From the NCBI GenBank assembly GCA_964567125.1, contig CAZMLC010000006.1:3236-67235 (forward strand): a stretch of DNA of 64,000 bases, read 5' to 3'. How positions within the stretch are numbered: the first letter of the stretch is position 1; every line of letters begins with the position of its first letter. The stretch is from CAZMLC01 sp964567125. Its GTDB lineage: Bacteria > Verrucomicrobiota > Kiritimatiellia > RFP12 > UBA1067. This document shows positions 1 through 7,548 of the stretch, one piece after another. A program made the translations under genes and the position numbers. The notes under the pieces were generated by a model. The model was given only the letters and a program-made list of their open reading frames with translations, was not told where the DNA came from and ran no database searches.

Positions 1-1493
1 GTCTGTGCCGTTGCCGGACCCTCTGTCATGTCATTCACCGCGGCAACGCGATAATAATAGGTCACCCCCGCAACGCGATTTGAATGCACATAGCTCCGGT
101 TCACGCAGGGCTCGGCATTCACCTTTTCGAAGGGGCCACCCACCGAAGTCGCACAATACACATTCCAGCCCGTGACGGGGTTTGCCGACGCATAGCTCCA
201 GGAAATCATTACATGCAGATTGGTCGCATCGACAAGCTGCACAATGAGCGCAGTCGGCATGGCAGGAACCGCCTCCGGAGCCGTATCAAACTCCACTTCC
301 GCGATACTTCCCCATTGTGACCCTTTCACGCAATAGCGCACGTAGCGATACGCGTTTGTTGCGTCCAACGGCAACGTCGTCACGCGCGCATCTGAAACCA
401 GCGTAGTGTTGGTGTACACCACCACGGCATCGGAGAAGTCAGCCGTGTTCGCAGCTTCGAACCAGCAGCCGACTTGGCGCGATGACCACGATAAGCGCGG
501 TGCAAATCGGACCTGCGCCACTGCGGTTGTTTTGCCCAGATCAAGGCCCGTCCAGATCATTGCATAGCGCGGTTGCTGCATATCGTTCGTGATTGACGGT
601 CCATCAAAAAAGGTCTTGATGTTTCCATCATAGGTTTTTGGCCCCTCATTGCCCGCCGCGTAGGCGCCGGGGGTTCCGATCCATGTCCCCGTGAGCGCTG
701 CAATCGGCGTCAAGGTCGTCAAATTCGTCCATGCGGAGAAGGTCGAGTTGCTGCAACTGCGCATCCGGTACTGCGTTGGGCTGTACACGGTGATTCGATC
801 GGTAAACACGTTGTTCTGCGACGGTGCGGACATTGTAAACATTCCGCACTCGGTCCAAGTTAGATCATCGTCGCGTTTGCGCTGGATTTGGAAACAGGTA
901 GGCTCGCCGCTTTGCACATCGATGCGCAAATTGAAGGCCCCGTTGATCCACGCGCAGAAGGTTGGCGTTGGAATCGGCAACCCTTCTTGGTACGCCAGCG
1001 GAACACCATAGAACTCCACTTCGCACAAGTTTCCGCCAAACGAACCCTCCGCGGGCGAATAAAACCGGAAATAGGCACAGGGAACCGCGTTATTCGTGAC
1101 GGTCAACTCGCACCACGTATTCGCAGGCGGCGTGCTCGTCACAACACCCAAGAGGCGCGCATCCGAGAAATCAGGCTTGTTTGCACCCTGAAATTGAACG
1201 TTCACGGCCCGTCCCAGCTGAATGGTTCGCGCGTAATACCGAATGCGCGTCGGCGACACCAGATTTGTAACCTGATACCCACCCCAGCCTCCTTGCGACT
1301 GAAGGTTAGCATACGTGGCCAGATTGTCATCAAACGAGGCCGCTGCCGGATAATCGACATACGTCCCGGAACTCAGAATAGTGATCATCCCAGACCCATC
1401 GCGCACCGCCATCTCTTTTAAATTCGTTTCAGCGGCCTCTGCCCAAAAAAATCCGGAACAGATCGCTATTACACACATGACTATCCATTGCAT
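1..1493 (-). CDS. Secreted discoidin-like / FN3-like protein, C-terminus beyond left edge
   Basis: An open frame of 497 codons runs from an ATG at 1493 to the left edge without a stop. It begins with a signal peptide (MQWIVMCVIAICSGFFWAEA, likely cut near AEA-AE). Residues about 30-155 and 245-395 resemble F5/8 type C (discoidin, CBM32-like) beta-sandwiches, with phrases such as DNLATYAN, LCEVEFYG, FDGPSITND, YRYVRY and IAEVEFD. From about residue 400 there is a fibronectin type III-like stretch (WNVYCATS, YYYRVAAVND). Such modules usually bind glycans or extracellular polymers. The C-terminal part, which would show any enzyme domain, is not in the window. The coding call is firm; the domain names are by eye. 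Confidence 0.8.
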   Translation of the reverse strand, partial: MQWIVMCVIAICSGFFWAEAAETNLKEMAVRDGSGMITILSSGTYVDYPAAASFDDNLATYANLQSQGGWGGYQVTNLVSPTRIRYYARTIQLGRAVNVQFQGANKPDFSDARLLGVVTSTPPANTWCELTVTNNAVPCAYFRFYSPAEGSFGGNLCEVEFYGVPLAYQEGLPIPTPTFCAWINGAFNLRIDVQSGEPTCFQIQRKRDDDLTWTECGMFTMSAPSQNNVFTDRITVYSPTQYRMRSCSNSTFSAWTNLTTLTPIAALTGTWIGTPGAYAAGNEGPKTYDGNIKTFFDGPSITNDMQQPRYAMIWTGLDLGKTTAVAQVRFAPRLSWSSRQVGCWFEAANTADFSDAVVVYTNTTLVSDARVTTLPLDATNAYRYVRYCVKGSQWGSIAEVEFDTAPEAVPAMPTALIVQLVDATNLHVMISWSYASANPVTGWNVYCATSVGGPFEKVNAEPCVNRSYVHSNRVAGVTYYYRVAAVNDMTEGPATAQ

Positions 1494-1575
1494 ATTTTGT
1501 TCCCATCCGTTTTTGGTTAACCCTGAATTTATGTAAAAGATATTCTTTCTCATTTATGAAAGCAAGCACACAAAA

Positions 1576-1604
1576 AAAGCGCACGATCAGCGATCGTACG
1601 CTTT
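1576..1604 (-). terminator. Rho-independent terminator after the Pro/Val-rich secreted protein gene
   Basis: A 13-bp stem with a single mismatch (AAAGCGcACGATC / GATCGTaCGCTTT) and a 3-nt loop AGC lies 21 bp beyond the stop of the minus-strand gene ending at 1625. Read on the minus strand it is followed by a T-run. It separates that gene from the secreted protein gene starting at 1493. Confidence 0.8.
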
Positions 1605-1624
1605 AAAAACATCTGTACGGGCAC

Positions 1625-2122
1625 TCACGGGACCCATTCACGAACCGTGCGCACTTCATAATAGCCTTCCTTCCATGTGCGCGTCAAACGTCCCTCCTGA
1701 TCCTTGCCCTCAACCCAGCATCCTTCGATCCATTTGCGCTCCTCACGCTCGACCCACTTCCCGGTTTGCGTGACCGCGGCCGGACGTTCTTCAACAACAG
1801 GAGCCTGCTGAACCACCACCGGAGCGGGCTGCTGCACAACGACGGGAGCCGGTTGCTGCACGACCACGGTTTGGGGCTGGGCCACGATAACAGGCGCCGG
1901 AGCGACAACCACGGGAGGAGGCGCAACCACAGCCGCGCCGATAAGCCCCACGCCCAAGCCCACCGCAAACGGCGCAATCACATCGCAGTGATGATAATGA
2001 TGATAAGAGGGTCCATAATACGGCCGCGGGCCATAATAGCCGTGCGGTCGCGCAACAGCGATATTGGCCAACACAAGCACACTTGCAACCAACCAGCAAA
2101 AAACTGTTTTCTTGGTATTCAT
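1625..2122 (-). CDS. Secreted low-complexity protein with PVVVQQ repeats
   Basis: The product is 165 residues. It starts with a signal peptide (about residues 1-24, ending IAVA-RP), followed by a Gly/Tyr/His-rich stretch. A small hydrophobic Gly/Ala/Val segment near residues 50-67 comes next, then tandem Pro-Val-Val-Val-Gln-Gln units (about residues 68-110). The C-terminal 50 residues are charged and rich in Trp/Tyr (GKWVEREERKW, GYYEVRTVREWVP). This resembles small envelope-associated YXWGXW/glycine-zipper type proteins, but I cannot assign a family. A terminator lies just downstream. The function is unknown; export to the periplasm or envelope is inferred. Confidence 0.75.
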   Translation of the reverse strand: MNTKKTVFCWLVASVLVLANIAVARPHGYYGPRPYYGPSYHHYHHCDVIAPFAVGLGVGLIGAAVVAPPPVVVAPAPVIVAQPQTVVVQQPAPVVVQQPAPVVVQQAPVVEERPAAVTQTGKWVEREERKWIEGCWVEGKDQEGRLTRTWKEGYYEVRTVREWVP

Positions 2123-2246
2123 GTTTCCCTCTTCTTCCCGATGCTTTAACAGCCATCTGTATGTTCGATAAACGCACTACGATGGAGTTTATTGCCGCGG
2201 TAACATGTACATTTCAATCGATGCGTAACGATCGTTAGAAATGCCC

Positions 2247-2600
2247 CTACTGGCCCTCAACATAACAAAATCTGCGCGCATGTATTCCTGTAAAATCCCA
2301 CATCGAACCAGTGGTATGCCCTTTATACTCAAAATTTTTAAATTCAATACTTTTTAGATCAGGATTCGCTTCAGGTTGAATCGGTTCTCCAAACTGAGTA
2401 AATTCTCCAATATAAATTTGACCTCCACTCTTTTTTGGAGCATCACGGTAATAGACGATAACATGGGAAAATTCTTGAGCAACGTTCCAATTCCCCGAAT
2501 ATCCTGTCGAATTACTGTTAAACTTCTTTCCTTTCGTAAACAAGACAACAGCTTTTTGACCTTTCTTTAGAAGTTCTACCGCTCTGTCAGGATGATCCAT
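2247..2600 (-). CDS. Hypothetical 117-residue protein, AT-rich orphan
   Basis: The start is supported by a clear ribosome binding site: AGGAGAG lies 5 nt before the ATG at 2600. The product has no signal peptide or membrane segment. It has a beta-rich look (KAVVLFTKGKKF, HVIVYYRDA, GQIYIGEF) and ends in FCYVEGQ. I do not recognise a family. The gene is visibly richer in A+T than its neighbours, which suggests acquisition by transfer, and it stands alone between a 120-bp and a 500-bp non-coding stretch. It could be a small enzyme or an effector or immunity protein, but nothing in the sequence decides this. Confidence 0.6.
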   Translation of the reverse strand: MDHPDRAVELLKKGQKAVVLFTKGKKFNSNSTGYSGNWNVAQEFSHVIVYYRDAPKKSGGQIYIGEFTQFGEPIQPEANPDLKSIEFKNFEYKGHTTGSMWDFTGIHARRFCYVEGQ

Positions 2601-3097
2601 TTTGTCTCTCCTAAAACCCGTGATTTAAATGTACTCAAAAGCAGATGAACACCTACGCCCTTTCCGGGCAATAAAAAGGGCGCAGAATCGCGTTTGTACC
2701 TCACAGAGGGTGCCACCAAGAACCCATAACGAAACACAAGAGCTGGAAGCGCACCCGAACAAGATATATGCACAACATACGCACTTTACAGAAAAAGCAC
2801 AAGAGGAAAATAGTTTTCAAATTGAATGCGCCGATGACCCTCAGAAGGCCTGCACGTATCCAGAATCATAACACTTATTGAAGAACTCGCAGATGTTCGT
2901 TTTTACCATACAATCGTATGTCTATACAATACAATTTGTGCCGGGTTTGCAGTTTTTTTGACAACGATACTGCGTAAACACAGAATCGATCGCTTCGCAG
3001 AGCATAACAATAGGGTTCGACAGCCCCCCTCTGAACGTGCTACAGTAATGCCCTTACAGGATAGAGTTAAGATCCATTCATGACGAGGAATCTAGAG
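2601..3097. other. Intergenic region upstream of cmk
   Basis: About 500 bp without a convincing gene. Short open frames exist on both strands but lack a binding site and protein-like composition. It contains a weak hairpin (CGCCCTTT 2656-2663 / AAAGGGCG 2675-2682), an AT-rich part around 2875-2960 with the small inverted repeat CATAC-AATC-GTATG, and a plausible promoter for cmk (separate entry). Confidence 0.5.
2958..2986 (+). promoter_or_regulatory. Candidate sigma-70-type promoter for cmk
   Basis: A perfect -35 box TTGACA (2958-2963) is followed after 17 bp by CAGAAT (2981-2986), a four-of-six match to the -10 consensus. This would put the transcript start near 2993, about 105 nt upstream of the preferred cmk start. 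Motif match only. Confidence 0.4.
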
Positions 3098-3775
3098 ATG
3101 AGTCGAGTAATTGCGATTGATGGCCCATCGGGTGCTGGCAAGTCGTCCGTATCCAAACGTGTAGGCAGCGAACTCGGCTTCCTCCACGTTGATTCCGGCG
3201 CGCTCTACCGCATCATGACGTGGCAATGCCTCGTCCACCAAATCGACACCTCAAACCCCGAAGCGGTTGCCGCCTTTGCTGAAAAAATCGATGTGGACTA
3301 CACGCCACGCGACAATGCCGTTGCCTATTATGTCAATGGCGTTGAACCTGGCCATGCGATCCGCACCCCGGAAATCAACCAGCATGCCAGCCCCGTCGCC
3401 ACCGTGAAAGCCGTCCGCGACCGCGTCACAGGCTGGCTGCGCGATATGACCCGCTTCGGCGACCTGATCGTGGAGGGCCGCGACATCACCACAGCTGTCT
3501 TCCCCGACACACCCGCCCGCTTCTACCTCGTCGCCAGCGCGGAGGCGCGCGCCGAGCGTCGCCGCAAAGAAGAACGTGAAAAAGGCATTGCCGACCAGAG
3601 CGTCGATGCGGTCAAGCAGTCGTTGCTCGCACGCGATGCGATTGACTCCTCGCGCAAGCACGCCCCTCTTCGCAAGGCGGATGGTGTGCTCGAAATCGAC
3701 AGCACCCTCATGACGCTGGATGAGGTCGTGCAGACCGTCATCGACGCCTTGCCTGCGGAGTGGAAGACTCAATGA
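3098..3775 (+). CDS. cmk: Cytidylate kinase
   Basis: Phosphorylates CMP/dCMP to the diphosphate with ATP in pyrimidine nucleotide metabolism; cytosolic. The N-terminus MSRVIAIDGPSGAGKSS carries the P-loop (GPSGAGKSS, residues 9-17). Further family hallmarks are DSGALYR, VEGRDITTAVFPD and the lid-region arginines in RAERRRKEE. The length of about 225 residues is normal. I chose the ATG at 3098 over the upstream in-frame ATG at 3080 because GAGGA lies 8 nt before it and family proteins begin at this methionine. The stop overlaps the start of a 38-residue membrane peptide gene (ATGA), so the two are likely translationally coupled. Confidence 0.95.
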   Translation: MSRVIAIDGPSGAGKSSVSKRVGSELGFLHVDSGALYRIMTWQCLVHQIDTSNPEAVAAFAEKIDVDYTPRDNAVAYYVNGVEPGHAIRTPEINQHASPVATVKAVRDRVTGWLRDMTRFGDLIVEGRDITTAVFPDTPARFYLVASAEARAERRRKEEREKGIADQSVDAVKQSLLARDAIDSSRKHAPLRKADGVLEIDSTLMTLDEVVQTVIDALPAEWKTQ

Positions 3776-3888
3776 CAATCAGCGGCTGGATCATGATGGG
3801 CGTGTCTTGGATCAGCATTCTCTGCGCATGCAGTTTTCTGCTGTATAAGACGCTTGCTGTCCCACGACTCGATGGAGAGGATAATTAG
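3772..3888 (+). CDS. Small single-pass membrane protein, 38 residues
   Basis: The ATG overlaps the cmk stop codon (ATGA), and the frame closes five bases before the uup start. The peptide begins MTISGWIMMGVSWISILCA and has one strongly hydrophobic helix (about residues 6-26), followed by a short polar tail (LAVPRLDGEDN). Length and pattern resemble the small accessory subunits that accompany sodium-coupled transporters (MetS-like), but no transporter gene is adjacent. The tight packing between two real genes and the membrane-protein composition support a real gene; the function is unknown. Confidence 0.6.
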   Translation: MTISGWIMMGVSWISILCACSFLLYKTLAVPRLDGEDN

Positions 3889-3893
3889 GTTCC

Positions 3894-5687
3894 ATGGCTT
3901 TACTTTCGTTGCGCGAAATCTCGGTCCAGTTCGGCGGGCCGGCTATTCTGGATGCTGTCAGTTTCTGTATTGAAGAGGGCGACCGCGCCTGCATCACAGG
4001 CCGAAACGGCGAAGGCAAGTCCACGCTGCTGAAGATCATCGCAGGTCTTCTCCACCCCGATTCCGGTGAGGTTGTCCGCCAGCCCGGTCTGCGCATCGCC
4101 TACCTGACGCAGGATGTCCCGACCGACATGGAGGGCACGGTTGAATCGATCGTCGAGGATGCGCTCGGCACCCACCATCACGACAACCACCATCCCGGTG
4201 CCGCGCGCGTGCTCAGCCAGCTTGACCTCGACGGCTCTCTCCCCTTCAATACCCTTTCCGGCGGCATGCGCCGTCGCGTGCTGCTGGCCCGCGCCCTCGT
4301 GCTGGAACCGCACGTTCTGCTGCTCGATGAACCGACCAACCACCTCGACATCGAATCCATCGAATGGATGGAGGGATTTCTCCAGAAAAGCCGCTGCGCC
4401 TGCCTTTTTGTGACCCATGACCGCGCCTTTCTCAAGCGCGTGGCCCGCAAGGTGTTCGATCTCGACCGCGGCCAGCTCGCAGGCTGGGATTGCGACTACT
4501 CGACCTTTCTCCAGCGCAAGCAGGACCTGCTGAGCGATGAAGCGGTCTATTGGGAACGTAAGAGCAAGAAACTGGCGCAGGAAGAGGCCTGGATCCGCCG
4601 CGGCGTCAAAGCGCGTACCACCCGCAATGAAGGCCGCGTCATGGCGCTGATGAAGCTGCGCGATGAATTCAAACAGCGCCGCACGCAGACAGGTGTCAGC
4701 AAACTTCAACTCGATGCGGACAGCTCCTCCGGGGAACAGGTCCTCAAAATCAAAGACCTCGCGTTTGCTTATCCGAACGGCCGCGCCATCGTCAAAGATT
4801 TCTCCGCCAAGGTGCTGCGCGGTGAACGCATCGGCATCATCGGACCCAACGGCTCCGGTAAGACCACCCTGCTCAACCTGCTCTGCGGACGCCTCCAGCC
4901 CCAATCCGGCGAAGTCTTCCAGGGCGCACGCGTCCAGATCGCCTTCTTCGACCAGCTGCGCGGCACGCTCGATCTCGAAAAATCCGCGCTCGAAAACGTG
5001 GCGGAGGATCGCGAAGAAGTCGTCATCGGCGGCGTTCGCAAACACGTCCACGGCTACCTTGGCGACTTTCTCTTCACCCCCGAACGCGCCCGCACCCCGG
5101 TACGCGCCCTCTCCGGCGGCGAACGCGCCCGGCTTCTGCTCGCGAAACTCTTTCTGAATCCCGGCAACCTGCTGGTGATGGACGAACCGACGAACGATCT
5201 GGACATCGAGACGCTTGAATTGCTCGAAGAACAGCTGCTCACTTACACGGGCACGCTGCTGCTCGTCAGCCACGACCGGACCTTTCTCGATAATGTCGTG
5301 ACCAGCACCTTTGTTTTGGAAGGCGAAGGCCGCGTCGGGCTCTATCCTGGCGGATATGCCGACTGGCTGGCGCAACGATCCAAACCCGCGGTGGAAGAGA
5401 GTGCGCCGAAACCCGTGGCAGCCCGCCCGGCTGCCACCAAGACGAATGAGCGGCTGAGCTATAAGGACCAGCGTGACCGGCAGGAACTGCCCGGTAAAAT
5501 TGAGAAATTAGAAACGGAAATCGCGGAACTCCACGCCGCGCTCTGTGATGTTTTGCGCATGCAGAAGGATCCTGCCGCGCGCGAAACAGCCCAGACCCGC
5601 CTCGCTGCCGCAGAGTCCGAACTCGAAACCGCTTTCACCCGCTGGGCTGAGGTCGAGGAACGTGCCGAGCGACTCGGGCTCACATAA
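3894..5687 (+). CDS. uup: ABC-F ATPase, Uup type
   Basis: A soluble twin-cassette ATPase of the ABC-F family, which acts on ribosomes rather than as a transporter. Uup members are linked to ribosome function and to precise excision of transposons. The first cassette has Walker A GRNGEGKST (36-44), signature LSGGM (about 120) and Walker B LLLDEPTNHLD (about 142-152). The second cassette has GPNGSGKTT (about 317-325), LSGGE (about 405) and a second DEPTNDLD. A C-terminal coiled-coil domain (from about residue 520, SYKDQRDRQELPGKIEKLE) is characteristic of Uup. The linker before that domain encodes VAARPAAT from one copy of the dispersed palindrome described below; another copy lies just past the stop. 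Confidence 0.9.
   Translation: MALLSLREISVQFGGPAILDAVSFCIEEGDRACITGRNGEGKSTLLKIIAGLLHPDSGEVVRQPGLRIAYLTQDVPTDMEGTVESIVEDALGTHHHDNHHPGAARVLSQLDLDGSLPFNTLSGGMRRRVLLARALVLEPHVLLLDEPTNHLDIESIEWMEGFLQKSRCACLFVTHDRAFLKRVARKVFDLDRGQLAGWDCDYSTFLQRKQDLLSDEAVYWERKSKKLAQEEAWIRRGVKARTTRNEGRVMALMKLRDEFKQRRTQTGVSKLQLDADSSSGEQVLKIKDLAFAYPNGRAIVKDFSAKVLRGERIGIIGPNGSGKTTLLNLLCGRLQPQSGEVFQGARVQIAFFDQLRGTLDLEKSALENVAEDREEVVIGGVRKHVHGYLGDFLFTPERARTPVRALSGGERARLLLAKLFLNPGNLLVMDEPTNDLDIETLELLEEQLLTYTGTLLLVSHDRTFLDNVVTSTFVLEGEGRVGLYPGGYADWLAQRSKPAVEESAPKPVAARPAATKTNERLSYKDQRDRQELPGKIEKLETEIAELHAALCDVLRMQKDPAARETAQTRLAAAESELETAFTRWAEVEERAERLGLT
5415..5437. repeat. 23-bp palindrome copy 1 (inside uup)
   Basis: Perfect 9-bp arms GTGGCAGCC / GGCTGCCAC around the 5-nt loop CGCCC. 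It is read in frame as VAARPAAT in the linker before the Uup C-terminal domain. Confidence 0.85.
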
Positions 5688-5689
5688 GT

Positions 5690-5712
5690 GTGGCAGCCCT
5701 TCGGCCTGCCAC
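5690..5712. repeat. 23-bp palindrome copy 2 (3' of uup)
   Basis: The only non-coding copy. GTGGCAGCC and GCCTGCCAC arms (one mismatch) flank the loop CTTCG, two bases after the uup stop codon. In this position it could also act as an RNA hairpin at the end of the message. Confidence 0.7.
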
Positions 5713-5741
5713 GCTGCGGTGCGTAAATAAAAAAAGAACCA

Positions 5742-5766
5742 ACGGCACATGCTGCGCATGTACCGT
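5742..5766 (-). terminator. Possible terminator hairpin between convergent genes
   Basis: A 10-bp stem with one mismatch (ACGGcACATG / CATGTaCCGT, loop CTGCG) lies between the ends of uup and the minus-strand coiled-coil gene. Read on the minus strand, a run of seven T follows after a short gap. Spacing to the T-run is not ideal, so this is tentative. Confidence 0.4.
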
Positions 5767-5797
5767 CAGTTTCCTCGCAAATCACATCCTGTGCGAC

Positions 5798-6163
5798 TTA
5801 GCGCCTCTTGCTGGTCTTAGCAGGAACTTTGACAGGAGCCTTAACAGCCACCGGTGCGTTCGTGTGCACGGCAGGCTTTGCCGCTGCTGCTTGCGCGGTC
5901 ATGAAGCGATCAAGGCTGATCAGCGTATTGCGCAATGCAGACGTCTGACGATCAAGGCGCGTCTGCAATTCAACAACCTCCGTCCCTAACTTACGGATGG
6001 CCTCATCCTTGGAGCTATCCTGCTCCAGCTTCTCGATACGCGTCTGAAGCGTCTCGTACTGTTTCCGCTGGCTTTTAATCGTGCCATACAGCGACAGTGC
6101 GAACACAATCGTAATCACTACACTGGCAGCGATCGCAATTGCGGTTTTCGTGTTTTCGTTCAT
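5798..6163 (-). CDS. Membrane-anchored coiled-coil protein
   Basis: The product is 121 residues. One N-terminal transmembrane helix (about residues 8-27, AIAIAASVVITIVFALSLY) is followed by a heptad-like helical region (about 30-90, TRIEKLEQDSS, LGTEVVELQTRL) and a Lys/Ala/Pro/Val-rich basic tail ending KTSKRR. I do not recognise a family. Once the assembly gap upstream is collapsed, its ATG lies about 31 nt after the maf stop with AAGGT upstream of it, so it is probably the last gene of a dciA-maf operon. Confidence 0.7.
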   Translation of the reverse strand: MNENTKTAIAIAASVVITIVFALSLYGTIKSQRKQYETLQTRIEKLEQDSSKDEAIRKLGTEVVELQTRLDRQTSALRNTLISLDRFMTAQAAAAKPAVHTNAPVAVKAPVKVPAKTSKRR

Positions 6164-6322
6164 GTTCNNNNNNNNNNNNNNNNNNNNNNNNNNNNNNNNN
6201 NNNNNNNNNNNNNNNNNNNNNNNNNNNNNNNNNNNNNNNNNNNNNNNNNNNNNNNNNNNNNNNNNNNAATCACTACACTGGCAGCGATCGCAATTGCGGT
6301 TTTCGTGTTTTCGTTCATGTTC
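6113..6322. other. Assembly gap with duplicated 55-bp flanks
   Basis: N run 6168-6267 (100 N). The 55 bases before it (6113-6167) are identical to the 55 bases after it (6268-6322). The true sequence is most likely continuous with 155 bases removed. The coding part of the coiled-coil gene ends before the gap and is not affected. Confidence 0.9.
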
Positions 6323-6349
6323 AGTTTACCTTTTTGTTTTTGAAATCCG

Positions 6350-6952
6350 TCAGTCGATGATCCGGTTGGCGCGCAACCAATCGCGCACCGGCGCCTCGGG
6401 CAGACCCATGATGTTCGTGTAAGCCCCCTCATACCCCGCGATCAGCAAATCGCCATTCTCATCAATATCGTAAGCACCCGCGCGATCCAACGGACGGGTC
6501 CGCTGCACATAGGCCTGGATCGTCTCTTCCGACAACGCGCGGAACGTGACGCTGGAGGCCTCCACGCGCACCTCGGGTCCGGCAGCGTCCGCACATCCCA
6601 TCGCCATCGCGGTAAAGACCATCTGCGTGCGCCCCGAAAAGCGGCGCAAGAACTCCGCGGCCTCCTCAAGGTCGGCAGGCTTACCGATCAAAGAACCTTC
6701 AAACCAGACCAGCGTATCCGCCGCGATAATCGCCGCCTGCGGATGAACCCTGCGGCACGCCGCATACTTCGCCTGCGCATTGATCACTACGGTCCGCACC
6801 GGATCCGCGGCGTCGTGAATCTCCTCGACGTCTGCGCTCCAGACAGCAAAATCAGCGGTCAGTCCGGATAAGATCTTTTTGCGCCGAGGCGAAGCCGAAC
6901 CTAAAACCAACGTATTGCTGTGTGCACGCGTTTGCGTCATATCATTTTCCAC
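6350..6952 (-). CDS. maf: Maf-like nucleotide pyrophosphatase
   Basis: A Maf/HAM1-superfamily house-cleaning enzyme that hydrolyses non-canonical or modified nucleoside triphosphates to monophosphates; historically linked to septum formation. Visible hallmarks are LGSASPRR near the N-terminus, AADTLVW with the catalytic Asp, IGKP and DRAGAYDI. The length of 200 residues is typical. An alternative start is the ATG at 6940. The gene begins 6 bp after the dciA stop, so the two are very probably one transcript. Confidence 0.92.
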   Translation of the reverse strand: MENDMTQTRAHSNTLVLGSASPRRKKILSGLTADFAVWSADVEEIHDAADPVRTVVINAQAKYAACRRVHPQAAIIAADTLVWFEGSLIGKPADLEEAAEFLRRFSGRTQMVFTAMAMGCADAAGPEVRVEASSVTFRALSEETIQAYVQRTRPLDRAGAYDIDENGDLLIAGYEGAYTNIMGLPEAPVRDWLRANRIID

Positions 6953-6958
6953 GCGGAC

Positions 6959-7489
6959 CTACTTCCCCATACGCGGCACAGAGGCCACAATCAACCGGAC
7001 ATGCCGCACGCGTTCACCCACGGACTTGCGCACCGCCTCTTCAATCGTCCGCAGATGCAGACGCCGTACCTCGAAAAGCTGCGTTGAAGAGGTCACCCCC
7101 ACATAGAGGACCCCCTCATCCCACCGCTCGGGACGCGTCACATTGGCTAACGCGGGCGGCAGGATCTTCGGCCAGGCACCGGCCAGTTCATCGAGCACCG
7201 GATTGACGTTCAGCTTCAGCTTCTTGATCGCTTTCTCAATCAGCTCGGAAAATGCGTGCGGCTCGCGTCGAATCTCAGTGGGATCCGCATCGAGCGGAAG
7301 CCCGGGCTGGACACAATCGAACAACTGCTCGACGCGCTGGTTGTACGCCTCATCCTCGGCGGTCAGCTGTCGGCGGTCGGATGTCGGGTAGATTCGATAG
7401 GCCGAAGCGGTCGGTTCGAATGAAAAATCATTCGCTGCCTCGCCTGAATTATCAGCCGTCAAATCAAACTCTGATTTGCCTTTACGCAT
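6959..7489 (-). CDS. dciA: DciA-like replicative helicase loader (DUF721)
   Basis: The product is 176 residues. The N-terminal ~70 are polar and probably disordered. The C-terminal ~100 match the DUF721/DciA fold: LDELAGAWPKILPPALANVTRPERWDEG, then LYVGVTSSTQLFEVRR and a terminal beta-strand (VRHVRLIVASV). DciA proteins load the replicative DnaB helicase in the many bacteria that lack DnaC/DnaI. The assignment rests on the domain pattern. It is transcribed divergently from pfp. Confidence 0.75.
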   Translation of the reverse strand: MRKGKSEFDLTADNSGEAANDFSFEPTASAYRIYPTSDRRQLTAEDEAYNQRVEQLFDCVQPGLPLDADPTEIRREPHAFSELIEKAIKKLKLNVNPVLDELAGAWPKILPPALANVTRPERWDEGVLYVGVTSSTQLFEVRRLHLRTIEEAVRKSVGERVRHVRLIVASVPRMGK

Positions 7490-7548
7490 AATAAAAGTGT
7501 ATCATAAGCCGTGATTGCGGTGAACTGGAATTTAAGGAGTCGATTGCG

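Noticed and set aside
2656..2682. Hairpin CGCCCTTT / AAAGGGCG as a terminator
   Set aside because: It lies upstream of the genes on both sides and is not followed by a T-run in a useful direction.
3900..5375. Long open frame (491 codons) antisense to uup
   Set aside because: It lies opposite a clear ABC-F gene; its composition (runs of Ala, Glu, Phe, Val) is the mirror of GC-rich codons, and it lacks a ribosome binding site or recognisable domain.
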